64,000 nucleotides of DNA, from positions 1 to 64,000 of the forward strand of contig PHBY01000007.1 in the NCBI GenBank assembly GCA_002840735.1. Reading direction: 5' to 3'. Positions 31,910 to 41,921 of the stretch are shown here, one piece after another. Under the pieces are notes generated by a model, which was not told where the DNA came from, made no database searches, and was given only the letters and a program-made list of their open reading frames with translations. The stretch is from Chloroflexi bacterium HGW-Chloroflexi-2 (GTDB lineage: Bacteria; Chloroflexota; Anaerolineae; Anaerolineales; Anaerolineaceae). The position numbers and the translations under genes are program-made. Each line of letters starts with the position of its first letter. The first letter of the stretch is position 1.

Positions 31910-33226
31910 CTATTTTCCAAATTTTGCTTTGAGAATGGCTTCCAAAGTTGGTTGACCAATCTCCTGCAATTCATAACGAACACGTTGTAATGGTTTGTTG
32001 ACCTTAATAACACGATTAAGATCAATAGGTGTTCCGGATACAACCAGATCAACATCAGAATTGTTGATTGTATCTTCCAGATCTTGCATTTGTTCCGCAC
32101 CATATCCCATAGCCGGAAGAATAGTCCCCGTTTCTGGATATTTATTGTATGTATCGACAATCGTACGCACTGCAAATGGACGTGGATCCACAATTTCTTT
32201 AGCGCCGAATCTTCTGGCGGCCACATATGCAGCACCGTATTTCATGCCACCATGGGTCAGTGTTGGGCCATCTTCCACAACCAGTACACGTTTCCCACGG
32301 ATTGCTTCCGGATCTTCCACAAATAAGGGTGAAGCACCTTCAATAACCAACGCATTGGGATTCAGGCGATGGATATTTTCTCGCACTTTGATTACATTTT
32401 CAGGATCAGCAGTGTCCACCTTGTTGATGACAAACACATCTGCATGGATGGTATTGGTTTCACCAGGGTAATAACTGGTTTCATGACCAGGACGATGAGG
32501 ATCAACCACAACAATGGCCAGGTCTTCTTTGTAGAACGAGAAATCGTTGTTTCCCCCATCCCATAAAACGATGTCAACTTCTTCTTCTGCCTGGCGCAAA
32601 ATGGCTTCATAATCAACACCGGCATACACAATGACACCGTTATCAAGATGCGGTTCGTATTCCTCACGTTCTTCTATGGTGCATTCGTGTTTATCCAGGT
32701 CACTATAATCAGCAAACCGTTGTACTTTTTGTTTGGCAAGATCACCATAAGGCATTGGATGTCGAATGGCTGCTACCCGATAACCCATATCGCGCAAAAT
32801 AAGCGAGACACGACGGGTTGTCTGACTCTTCCCTGAGCCGGTTCTCACTGCAGTCACAGAAACAACTGGTTTTGAAGATTTTAATTGGGTGTTATTCATT
32901 CCCATAATTCTAAAATCAGCGCCTGCTTCATTTACCAGGGCAGCTTTATGCATCACATATTCATGCTCAACATCGCTATAGGCAAAAACAACCTGGTCAA
33001 CATTAAGTTTTTTAATTAATTCTCGCAACTCTGATTCTGGATAGATCGGTATTCCTTCCGGATACAATGATCCTGCCAGTACCGCAGGATATCGACGTCC
33101 TTCGATATTAGGGATTTGGGTTGCAGTGAATGCCACAACCAGATAATCATTATTATCTCTGAAGTACACATTAAAGTTGTGAAAGTCGCGCCCAGCTGCG
33201 CCCATAATAAGGGTTCGAATGGTCAT
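31910..33226 (-). CDS. cpgS: Cyclic 2,3-diphosphoglycerate synthetase family protein
   Basis: cDPGS forms cyclic 2,3-diphosphoglycerate from 2,3-bisphosphoglycerate with ATP and was first known from methanogens. The 438-residue protein has the opening MTIRTLIMGAAGRDFHNFN, a P-loop VRTGSGKSQTTR (GSGKS at 130-134), DGGNNDFSFYKEDLAIVVVD and NKVD, the layout of this family. It lies upstream of obg and 46 bp after argS on the same strand, with gap and pgk nearby, which fits a role in triose-phosphate metabolism or compatible-solute formation. Whether the bacterial protein makes cyclic diphosphoglycerate is inferred from family membership. Confidence 0.85.
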   Translation of the reverse strand: MTIRTLIMGAAGRDFHNFNVYFRDNNDYLVVAFTATQIPNIEGRRYPAVLAGSLYPEGIPIYPESELRELIKKLNVDQVVFAYSDVEHEYVMHKAALVNEAGADFRIMGMNNTQLKSSKPVVSVTAVRTGSGKSQTTRRVSLILRDMGYRVAAIRHPMPYGDLAKQKVQRFADYSDLDKHECTIEEREEYEPHLDNGVIVYAGVDYEAILRQAEEEVDIVLWDGGNNDFSFYKEDLAIVVVDPHRPGHETSYYPGETNTIHADVFVINKVDTADPENVIKVRENIHRLNPNALVIEGASPLFVEDPEAIRGKRVLVVEDGPTLTHGGMKYGAAYVAARRFGAKEIVDPRPFAVRTIVDTYNKYPETGTILPAMGYGAEQMQDLEDTINNSDVDLVVSGTPIDLNRVIKVNKPLQRVRYELQEIGQPTLEAILKAKFGK

Positions 33227-33272
33227 TTGTTTTTATTTCTCCTTTTTGATTTGAATTTTTTTAACCATCGGT

Positions 33273-35045
33273 TCACATCGCTTCTGGGGCTGTGATGCCC
33301 AGCAAAGTCAGATTATTTTTCAAAACCTGACGGGTTGCCATAACTAGATTAAGCCGTGTGCTTCTGATTGGTTCTCCTTCAGAGAGAACCGGGCAATGGG
33401 TATAGAAGTTATTAAACGTTTTCGCCATTTCATAAGCAAAATTGGCAATTTGTATTGTCCGATACTCACTGGCTGCCCGCTCAACTTCTCTGGAAAATCT
33501 TGAGATCAGATCGATAAGCTGGATCTCCTGAGGTGATAATTCATAAGAAATTTCAGGTGGGTTAATGTCAATGTTACCAGCTTTCTTAAGAATACTACCA
33601 CAACGCACATACGCATATTGAATATAGGGCGCTGCCTGTCCATTGAAATCAAGCGCTGACTCCCAATGAAAAGTAACAACTTTGGTATTTTCTCTTGCCT
33701 GCATGGGGTACTTAATGGCTCCAATACCAACAGCTCTGGCTGTTGCCCATTTTTGATCTTCGCCCAGGTCAGGGTTTTTCTCCTGAACAACTTCATATGC
33801 CCGTTTCGTGGCTTCACTGATTAAATCTTCCAACAAAACGACTGTGCCTTCCCTAGAAGCCATCACCACATTACCTGGAAGACTGACCAATTCATATGGC
33901 ACATGTTCACATTGTTTTGCCCAGTTGTATCCTGCAATCTCCATGGTTTTGAAAACCTGGGTAAAGTGCAATGATTGGCGTACATCTACAATGTATAAAG
34001 ATTTCTTTAAATCAGGATAATCGTTAAATTTTTGTTTAACTAACGCCAGATCCTCGGTAGCGTATAAAGCAGTTCCATCGGACCTGAGCACCACCAGCAC
34101 GCGATATTGTTCCTTTTTTAGCCCTAATACGTCGTCAATCTTGACAATTACTGCTCCATCAGGCCGTTCATCTGTGGCGATATTTTTATCAATCAGTTCC
34201 TGAACAATTTCCTTGCCTGGTTTTTCCATCTGACTATTGAAGTAATAAACATCAAAATGGATATTTAAAGTGTCATAAATCTGATAAAAACCCTGCAAAG
34301 ACCATTCTCGAGTGTCTTCCCATAATTTAACAATCTCAGGATCACGTTGATCCCAGCGTTTGTACAGCGCTCTTATTTCTGCTTCCAGGTCTGGATTGGC
34401 TTCTAATTTTCCATTTGCTTCCGCATAGATTTTTCCCATCCATTGCGTGATATTTTTATCCGGTAATTCACCAGCATGAAATTTTTGATAACACCACAAC
34501 CACTTAATGACATGCAGCCCCATATCACCTGGATAATTTGCCCTAACCACGTCATACCCTGCAAAATCCATAATCCTGGCTAATGTATCACCTAATATCG
34601 CAGAACGCAGATGCCCCACATGAAATGCTTTGTGAGTGTTGGGCTGAGAAAATTCGACCATTATTTTCTCATTTTTTCTGTCTGGTCGGCCGAAATCAGC
34701 CTTTTTTTCTAAAACCTCAACCAGGACTCTCCGAGCATATTCTGCTTGAGAAAAATAAAGATTAAGATAACCGTTGACAGGTTCAACTTTCTCAAACCCG
34801 GATGGGATACCAATAAATTCTGCTAATTGGATTGCTAACTCGTTTGCTCTTGCTGGAACATTGAGTTTAAGTTGTTTTTGACGCGCTTCTGCTGCAGCTA
34901 ATGAAAATAATGAGGTGGATATCCCCCAATGCCCACTGAATGGAATCCAATTCCACTGAATCGAAATATCTGGCAGTTCATGCTGGCCGGTAAAATTCTT
35001 TATCATTTCTTCTACATTTTGCTGTTCAAGATCAAACATTTTCAC
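33273..35045 (-). CDS. argS: Arginine-tRNA ligase
   Basis: This is a class I synthetase charging tRNA-Arg. The 590-residue frame carries an Arg N-terminal additional domain (about 1-100), the HIGH-equivalent FHVGHLRS (141-148), the segment DMGLHVIKWLWCYQKF, the KMSKS-equivalent VVMASREGTVVLLEDL, and a DALR anticodon-binding domain (about 470-590). The start may be GTG 35045 or, more likely, ATG 35039, because the GTG falls inside the AGGTGA that could serve as ribosome-binding site. No anomalies. Confidence 0.95.
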   Translation of the reverse strand: MKMFDLEQQNVEEMIKNFTGQHELPDISIQWNWIPFSGHWGISTSLFSLAAAEARQKQLKLNVPARANELAIQLAEFIGIPSGFEKVEPVNGYLNLYFSQAEYARRVLVEVLEKKADFGRPDRKNEKIMVEFSQPNTHKAFHVGHLRSAILGDTLARIMDFAGYDVVRANYPGDMGLHVIKWLWCYQKFHAGELPDKNITQWMGKIYAEANGKLEANPDLEAEIRALYKRWDQRDPEIVKLWEDTREWSLQGFYQIYDTLNIHFDVYYFNSQMEKPGKEIVQELIDKNIATDERPDGAVIVKIDDVLGLKKEQYRVLVVLRSDGTALYATEDLALVKQKFNDYPDLKKSLYIVDVRQSLHFTQVFKTMEIAGYNWAKQCEHVPYELVSLPGNVVMASREGTVVLLEDLISEATKRAYEVVQEKNPDLGEDQKWATARAVGIGAIKYPMQARENTKVVTFHWESALDFNGQAAPYIQYAYVRCGSILKKAGNIDINPPEISYELSPQEIQLIDLISRFSREVERAASEYRTIQIANFAYEMAKTFNNFYTHCPVLSEGEPIRSTRLNLVMATRQVLKNNLTLLGITAPEAM

Positions 35046-35159
35046 CTGTATCTAAAAAGCCTCAAAAATTATAACATTAAGCCCGGATAGTTATTTTATT
35101 TTTATCCATTTGGATGGAAGGGCAGATAAATAATTTGTGACAAACATGCTTAAACCAAA

Positions 35160-35184
35160 AGCGGGAGGTTTTTCATCTCCCACT
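35160..35184 (-). terminator. Terminator downstream of rpsT
   Basis: On the minus strand GTGGGAG pairs with CTCCCGC around a 9-base loop and is followed by TTTTGG. The stem is 7 bp with one wobble pair and the T-tract is short, so efficiency may be moderate. Confidence 0.6.
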
Positions 35185-35207
35185 TACGGTGCTTAATGTT
35201 AACAAAC

Positions 35208-35486
35208 TTACTTTTCTTCAGATTGTAAGTTCGCAAGTCGTTTCATCAAACGACTTTTGCGGCGTGCAGCATTGTTTTTATGAATGACACCTTTTTGTGC
35301 AGCTACGTCCAAAGCTTTTACAGCTTCGACAACACTGGCCATCACAACTTCTTTTGACTCCTCTTTCTCGATTACATTTCGAGCTTTAGAAACAAAAGTT
35401 CGGGCACGTCCTCGATAAACACGGTTGAGTACACGACGTTTTTCATTTTGCTTGTTGCGTTTGATCGCAGATTTTATATTAGCCAA
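35208..35486 (-). CDS. rpsT: 30S ribosomal protein S20
   Basis: This 92-residue, Lys/Arg-rich protein binds 16S rRNA during 30S assembly. It opens MANIKSAIKRNKQNEKRRVL and has the family stretch KGVIHKNNAARRKSRLMKRL near the end. AGGAAA precedes the ATG. It is apparently monocistronic between argS and pgk. Length is normal for the family. Confidence 0.97.
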   Translation of the reverse strand: MANIKSAIKRNKQNEKRRVLNRVYRGRARTFVSKARNVIEKEESKEVVMASVVEAVKALDVAAQKGVIHKNNAARRKSRLMKRLANLQSEEK

Positions 35487-35612
35487 CTTATTTCCTCCAA
35501 TTCACCTGATAAGAAGATTGCTCTTCCTGAGAAGGGAACTGTTTGTCCAAAAAAATTTCCTTACGAAGGGCAGCCCGCGAATTATACCAGAATTTTAAAA
35601 TTTGGTGGGGAA

Positions 35613-36788
35613 TTACTTATCCTGTAATGCAGCCAAACCAGGTAATATTTTCCCCTCGAGCATCTCCAATGAAGCGCCACCACCTGTCGAAATGTGGGTA
35701 ACCTTGTCCGATAAACCGGATTGATTAATAGCAGACACGGAGTCCCCACCACCGATGATGGATACAGCTCCTGATGCAGCAACCGCTTCTGCAACACCAA
35801 ATGTTCCTTTGGCAAATTTTGGCATCTCGAATACACCCATTGGACCGTTCCAGACCACAGTTCCAGCTCCGGAAATCACTTTAGCATAATCTTCTACTGA
35901 GGCTGGTCCAATATCCAGCACACGCCACCCAGCTGGGACATTTTCCACAACTGTTACTTTGCAGTCTGCATCATTATCAAAAGCATTTCCCAAAACCAGA
36001 TCAATTGGGAGATGTAATTTATCTCCACCTTTCGCTAACAACTCTTTAGCGATTTGAACAGCTTCTTCTTCCACCAGTGAGTCACCCATTTCAAAACCTT
36101 GCGCTTTCAAAAAAGTATTCGCCATACCACCACCGATCAAAACAGCATCCGCTTTTTGCAATAAATTATCGATCACACCGATTTTGTCACTGATTTTAGC
36201 TCCACCCAGAATGGCAACAAATGGTCTGGCGGGATCAGCAATAGCCTGGCCCAAATATCGGATCTCTTTTTCCATCAGGAACCCGGCAACTGCTGGTAGA
36301 TATTGGGCTACGCCTTCCGTTGAAGCATGCGCACGATGGGCTGATCCAAATGCATCATTGACATAAATATCTGCTAATTTTGCAAATTTCATTGCCATTT
36401 CTGGATCATTTTTTTTCTCTGCTTTGTAAAAGCGGGTATTTTCCAAAACCAGAACTTCACCAGGTTGTAATTTTGCAGAAGCCGCTTCTGCTAATTCTCC
36501 GACGCAATCCTCAACAAAAAACACTTTATTTGGAATTAATGTTGCCAAATGCTTCGCAACCGGGGCTAAAGAAAATTGTTGATCTGGTTCATCTTTAGGG
36601 CGACCAAGATGCGAAAACAAAATCACAGCTGCCCCCTGCTCTAATAAGTAATTGATCGTAGGTAAAGCAGCAGTCATGCGGGTATCGTCTTTTATTTTTC
36701 CCTCTTTGATCGGGACATTAAAATCAACCCGCACCAATACTTTTTTCCCTTTAACTTCGATATCGGTAATATTTTTTTTGTTAAACAT
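35613..36788 (-). CDS. pgk: Phosphoglycerate kinase
   Basis: This is the glycolytic enzyme transferring phosphate from 1,3-bisphosphoglycerate to ADP. The 391-residue product begins [20 protein letters not shown], includes the signature [15 protein letters not shown], the substrate segment [10 protein letters not shown], and the nucleotide site [14 protein letters not shown] near the C-terminus. I chose the ATG at 36788, which has AGGATGAG upstream. The longer frame adds ten non-conserved residues. It follows gap on the same strand with a hairpin between them. Confidence 0.97.
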   Translation of the reverse strand: MFNKKNITDIEVKGKKVLVRVDFNVPIKEGKIKDDTRMTAALPTINYLLEQGAAVILFSHLGRPKDEPDQQFSLAPVAKHLATLIPNKVFFVEDCVGELAEAASAKLQPGEVLVLENTRFYKAEKKNDPEMAMKFAKLADIYVNDAFGSAHRAHASTEGVAQYLPAVAGFLMEKEIRYLGQAIADPARPFVAILGGAKISDKIGVIDNLLQKADAVLIGGGMANTFLKAQGFEMGDSLVEEEAVQIAKELLAKGGDKLHLPIDLVLGNAFDNDADCKVTVVENVPAGWRVLDIGPASVEDYAKVISGAGTVVWNGPMGVFEMPKFAKGTFGVAEAVAASGAVSIIGGGDSVSAINQSGLSDKVTHISTGGGASLEMLEGKILPGLAALQDK

Positions 36789-36836
36789 AATCTCATCCTG
36801 TTCTTGTAATAAAATCATTTGGAGTTGATATAAAAT

Positions 36837-36880
36837 GATGCGTATTCTACCGCTGATATTTCGCGATAAAAATACGCATC
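36837..36880 (-). terminator. Intercistronic hairpin between gap and pgk
   Basis: GATGCGTATT (36837-36846) and AATACGCATC (36871-36880) form a 10-bp perfect stem around 24 bases. On the minus strand it is followed by ATTTTATA. It could be a partial terminator or a processing site that sets the gap to pgk transcript ratio. Confidence 0.6.
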
Positions 36881-36902
36881 ACCATTTTTCCTTTATGAAT
36901 GA

Positions 36903-37949
<1,047 letters not shown>

Positions 37950-37994
37950 CTATTAATTGTTCGGACAAATTTTACCACTGATTTGTAAAAAAGT

Positions 37995-39344
37995 TCACAA
38001 ATCTGAACTCATCTCGCGGTTAATTGGTCCGGTTCTTTCATTATATAAATCTAAAATTGCAGATGCAAGTTTTGAGGAATCATGTCGCCAAGGTGCCTCC
38101 GTATCACTCAGATTCGCGCTATATATTGGGTATTCTTTGTCGAGCTCATCTTCAATACAAACATATTCGATATCCTCTGGTAATCTTCCATTGCAATTGT
38201 CGTTACAGATCACTACATCAAAGATTCCATTTCCTATTATTTTCTCAATTGCCTTAATATGATCACCACATGTATAACCTTCTGTCTCGCCAGGTTGTGT
38301 GGCAACATTACAAATCAGAAATCTTAATCCTCGGCTGGCGCGAATAGCTTCTGAAATGTCTGGAACAAGCAAATTGGGAATAATGCTGGTGTACAAAGAA
38401 CCAGGACCCACGATGATGATGTCTGCATTGAGGATCGCTTGAATGGTTGGTGGAAACGCTAGTGGATTATTGGGTTCAAGCCAAACTCTTTTAATTTTTC
38501 CACCTTTTCTGGGAATTTCACTTTCTCCTCGAATTTTAACTTCTTTGTTGGAATCCTGAACCTGGACCTGTGCAACCAGACGCACATCATGCAAAGTTGA
38601 TGGAAACACCTTCCCCTGAACAGCCAGAACACGTCCTGACTCTGCTACTGCTTCTTCGAAACTTCCAGTCAATTCTGTTAATGCTGTAATCAGAAGATTT
38701 CCTAAAGAATGACCATTTACTCCTATTTCTTCACCAAATCGGTATTGAAAAAGTTGGGTTGTTAATTCTTCGTCATTGGATAATGCAGCCAGACAATTGC
38801 GTATATCACCAGGAGGAAGGATTCCTATCCGTCTCCGCAATTCTCCTGACGAACCGCCATCATCAGCCACGGTAACTATTGCAGTAAGGTTGGCAGTGTG
38901 TCTCTTTAATCCACGTAATAATGAAGATAATCCTGTACCACCTCCTATTACGACAATCTTTTTCCCTTTGTCCAGTTTTTGAAACTGGCTGACGGTATCA
39001 ACCAAATGTTTTCCTGGGCGTAAGAATGGTTTTAAAAGAGTTCTATTAATGCCCCAAACACCGATACCGATCATTAATACTCCCACAAGACCGAAAATTA
39101 GTGCTCTAATGGGACGTGATAAGAATCTCAAAGATAGAAATGCAACCACAGGTAGATACCAGGTATCCGGAGTATTGCGATACATATCCAGAACAACTAC
39201 AGCAAATCCCAGACCAATCAACATGGAACCCAGAATAATAAGTAATCCCCACCTTTTTACACCAATTCCAGGAGTAAACCAGCGAAAGAACCGAATCAAT
39301 TGAAATTTAAACCGTTTCTTGAATGGTAGTTTCTTTGAATTCAT
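37995..39344 (-). CDS. yvcK: YvcK/CofD-like protein with N-terminal membrane segments
   Basis: YvcK-type proteins bind UDP-N-acetylglucosamine and link central carbon metabolism with cell-wall synthesis and shape in Bacillus. The CofD-like domain starts at KKIVVIGGGTGLSSLLRGLK and includes VADDGGSSGELRRR, PPGDIRNCLAAL and GNGHSLGN-like NGHSLGNLLI. The first about 115 residues add basic residues and two or three transmembrane helices (GLLIILGSMLIGLGFAVVVL, then LIFGLVGVLMIGIGVWGI), which the Bacillus protein lacks. I prefer the ATG at 39344 (MNSKKLPFKK); the open frame reaches 39380. It may head the gap-pgk run. Confidence 0.88.
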   Translation of the reverse strand: MNSKKLPFKKRFKFQLIRFFRWFTPGIGVKRWGLLIILGSMLIGLGFAVVVLDMYRNTPDTWYLPVVAFLSLRFLSRPIRALIFGLVGVLMIGIGVWGINRTLLKPFLRPGKHLVDTVSQFQKLDKGKKIVVIGGGTGLSSLLRGLKRHTANLTAIVTVADDGGSSGELRRRIGILPPGDIRNCLAALSNDEELTTQLFQYRFGEEIGVNGHSLGNLLITALTELTGSFEEAVAESGRVLAVQGKVFPSTLHDVRLVAQVQVQDSNKEVKIRGESEIPRKGGKIKRVWLEPNNPLAFPPTIQAILNADIIIVGPGSLYTSIIPNLLVPDISEAIRASRGLRFLICNVATQPGETEGYTCGDHIKAIEKIIGNGIFDVVICNDNCNGRLPEDIEYVCIEDELDKEYPIYSANLSDTEAPWRHDSSKLASAILDLYNERTGPINREMSSDL

Positions 39345-39552
39345 TGAAATTATCATAATTCGGTTTATAACAAGAGTCAATAAATAAATTGTTAAGCTTC
39401 AAACTTGAAAACAGGGTAACTTAAAGGATATTATTTTGATATCGAAATATTGGCTATGAATTACAATCTGAGAATTCAAATTATCTTCATCCATTTTTTG
39501 TGACAAAATAACAATTATTTATCCTACTATGCCTATGCTATAATTCTGCGTG

Positions 39553-40500
39553 ATGGAAATATATATTGTTTCAGATATTGGCGGTACACAAATTCGGGTT
39601 GCATCATATGATGTAGAATCCTTAAACCGAATTAATCTTAAAAAAATACCTACCCAGGCAAAAGGTCAATTACCAGTAGATCGATTAATAAAATTAATCC
39701 AGGAATTAAAAGAAGGTCATACGATAAAAGCGATAGCTGTGGCTGCACCAGGATTTCTGGATCCCGATTTGGGAATTGTCTACGAAGCGCCTAATATTCC
39801 TGGTTGGGAAAATTATCCTTTACGGGAAATTTTGGAAGAAGTGTTTAATATTCCTATTTTTTTAGGAAATGACGCCAATCTGGCAGCCCTTGGTGAATGG
39901 AAATTTGGGGCAGGCATTGGACATAGTAATCTTTTATATCTTACAATTTCCACCGGTATTGGAAGTGGTGCAATTCTAAACAATAATTTACTGCTAGGCC
40001 ACAAAGGTCTGGCAGGTGAATTTGGACATGTGACAGTATTACCTGACGGTCCCATGTGTGGATGTGGAAAACAAGGACATATTGAAGCCATCGCATCTGG
40101 CACTGGCATATTAAATTATGTAAATGAACAGATTTCCGCTGGTAGAACAACAATTTTGAGTAACCTTGAGAAAATTACTGGTAAAGATGTCAATCAGGCA
40201 GCACTTAATGGAGATGCCTTAGCAATTGAAGCCTATAATCGGGCAGGTTATTACTTAGGCATTGCGCTGGCTAATTTTCTACACATGCTCAATCCGTCCA
40301 TTGTTATTTTTGGTGGTGGGGTCTCTTTCTCCGGAGAACTTCTTTTCGCGCCGATGCGTAAATCTCTGGAAGAAAGATTAATTTCACCTGCTTATCTGGA
40401 TGGATTAACAATCACGACAGCCCAATTAGGAGATGATGTTGGTCTCAAGGGAGCTCTGGCTTTAGTAGTAACAAAAATGTCTTCAAATCTCCTTCTGTAA
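39553..40500 (+). CDS. ROK-family sugar kinase (glucokinase-like)
   Basis: This is a cytoplasmic sugar kinase of about 315 residues. It has the phosphate motif SDIGGTQIRVA, the catalytic region LGNDANLAALGEW, and the ROK motif near GEFGHVTV. The zinc motif reads CGCGKQGHIE, with His where the third Cys of C-x-C-G-x-x-G-C is usual. GTG 39550 immediately precedes the ATG. It is divergent from yvcK across a 170-bp spacer and precedes an aminotransferase by 95 bp. Glucose or N-acetylmannosamine-type substrates are possible. Confidence 0.88.
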   Translation: MEIYIVSDIGGTQIRVASYDVESLNRINLKKIPTQAKGQLPVDRLIKLIQELKEGHTIKAIAVAAPGFLDPDLGIVYEAPNIPGWENYPLREILEEVFNIPIFLGNDANLAALGEWKFGAGIGHSNLLYLTISTGIGSGAILNNNLLLGHKGLAGEFGHVTVLPDGPMCGCGKQGHIEAIASGTGILNYVNEQISAGRTTILSNLEKITGKDVNQAALNGDALAIEAYNRAGYYLGIALANFLHMLNPSIVIFGGGVSFSGELLFAPMRKSLEERLISPAYLDGLTITTAQLGDDVGLKGALALVVTKMSSNLLL

Positions 40501-40595
40501 ACTTAAATTCAATCTTAACACTGAATACATGAATAAGACTCTACTTGATGTAAAAACCAAGCGCTTTAAAAATAATTAAATATGGAGGAAAATTA

Positions 40596-41912
40596 ATGAA
40601 ACACCTGAAGGTGCCAGGACCAAAAGCCAAAGCATTTATCGAACGTGATCTCAAAGTAGTATCACCATCATATCCTCGTGGATATCCTTTTGTAATGGAT
40701 CATGGAAAAGGTACAGAAGTCTGGGATGTTGATGGAAATCGTTTTCTTGATTTTGCTGCTGGTATTGCTGTTGCTTCTACCGGGCATAGCCATCCTGATG
40801 TTGTAAAAGCTATTCAAGAACAAGCCGAAAAATTTATTCATATTTCTTCAGATTTCTATCATGAGAAGTGGATTGAGCTTTCTGAAAAATTGGCTGAGAT
40901 TTCCCCATTCCAGGAAGATACACGCGTCTTTCTTACCAATTCTGGTACTGAAAGCGTTGAAGGAGCCATAAAGTTGGCAAGATATCACACCAACCGCTCC
41001 AATTTTATTGGTTTTTTAGGTGGCTTTCACGGCAGAACAATAGGAGCTATCACATTTACTGCCAGCAAACCGAATTACAAACGTCGTTTTTTCCCTTTGA
41101 TGAATGGTGTAACTCATGTTCCATTTCCTGATCCGTACCGCCCCATTTTAAATTTAGAACCTGGACAGGATTATGGTGAAAGAATCATTGAATACATCGA
41201 AGAACAGGTATTTGAAAAGATTTTACCTGCCGATGAAGTAGCCGGAATTCTGGTTGAACCAATCCAGGGAGAAGGAGGCTATATTGTTCCCCCTGCTGGA
41301 TTCTTTCCAGCTTTGCGGAAACTTTGTGATAAGCATGGCATTCTCTTGATCGCGGATGAAGTTCAGGCAGGTATGGGACGCACGGGGAAGTGGTGGTCAA
41401 TAGAAAACTTTGGCGTTGAACCTGATATTATCACCTCGGCAAAAGGAATTGCATCCGGCATGCCGTTAGGTGCATTAATTACCAAGAAATCAGTCATGAA
41501 CTGGCCTAAGGGTTCTCATGGAAATACGTACGGTGGAAACCCAATTGCCTGTGCTGCATCATTGGCCACCATCAATGCCATTCAAAATGGATACATGGAA
41601 AATGCCCGGGTCACAGGCACTTACACGCTGGAAAAGCTCAAGGAAATGCAAATCAGACATTCTTCCATAGGTGAGGTGCGTGGGATTGGTTTCATGATTG
41701 GGATCGAATTTGTAAAAGACCAGCAAAGTAAGAAATCAGATGCTGACATCCGCGATCGAGTCGTCAATCTCGCATATGAATATGGACTACTTACTTTAGG
41801 ATGCGGGAAAAGCGTTATCAGAGTCTCACCACCCCTCTGCACAAACAAAGAACAGATTGGTGAAGGTCTTGAAATTCTGGATTATGTCATTTCACTGGCT
41901 GAAAACGGTTAA
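40596..41912 (+). CDS. Class III PLP-dependent aminotransferase (ornithine/4-aminobutyrate type)
   Basis: The 438-residue enzyme carries the class III layout: GIAVASTGHSHPDVV, NSGTESVEGAIKLAR (117-129), FLGGFHGRTIGA, and LLIADEVQAGMGRTGKWW with D254. The PLP Lys is K283 (TSAKGIASGMPLG). It is most like acetylornithine/4-aminobutyrate aminotransferase-family proteins from archaea and Chloroflexota. The exact amino donor is undetermined. GGAGGAAA precedes the ATG. It is followed 9 bp later by a histidine kinase gene, possibly co-transcribed. Confidence 0.9.
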   Translation: MKHLKVPGPKAKAFIERDLKVVSPSYPRGYPFVMDHGKGTEVWDVDGNRFLDFAAGIAVASTGHSHPDVVKAIQEQAEKFIHISSDFYHEKWIELSEKLAEISPFQEDTRVFLTNSGTESVEGAIKLARYHTNRSNFIGFLGGFHGRTIGAITFTASKPNYKRRFFPLMNGVTHVPFPDPYRPILNLEPGQDYGERIIEYIEEQVFEKILPADEVAGILVEPIQGEGGYIVPPAGFFPALRKLCDKHGILLIADEVQAGMGRTGKWWSIENFGVEPDIITSAKGIASGMPLGALITKKSVMNWPKGSHGNTYGGNPIACAASLATINAIQNGYMENARVTGTYTLEKLKEMQIRHSSIGEVRGIGFMIGIEFVKDQQSKKSDADIRDRVVNLAYEYGLLTLGCGKSVIRVSPPLCTNKEQIGEGLEILDYVISLAENG

Positions 41913-41921
41913 AATTGACCT

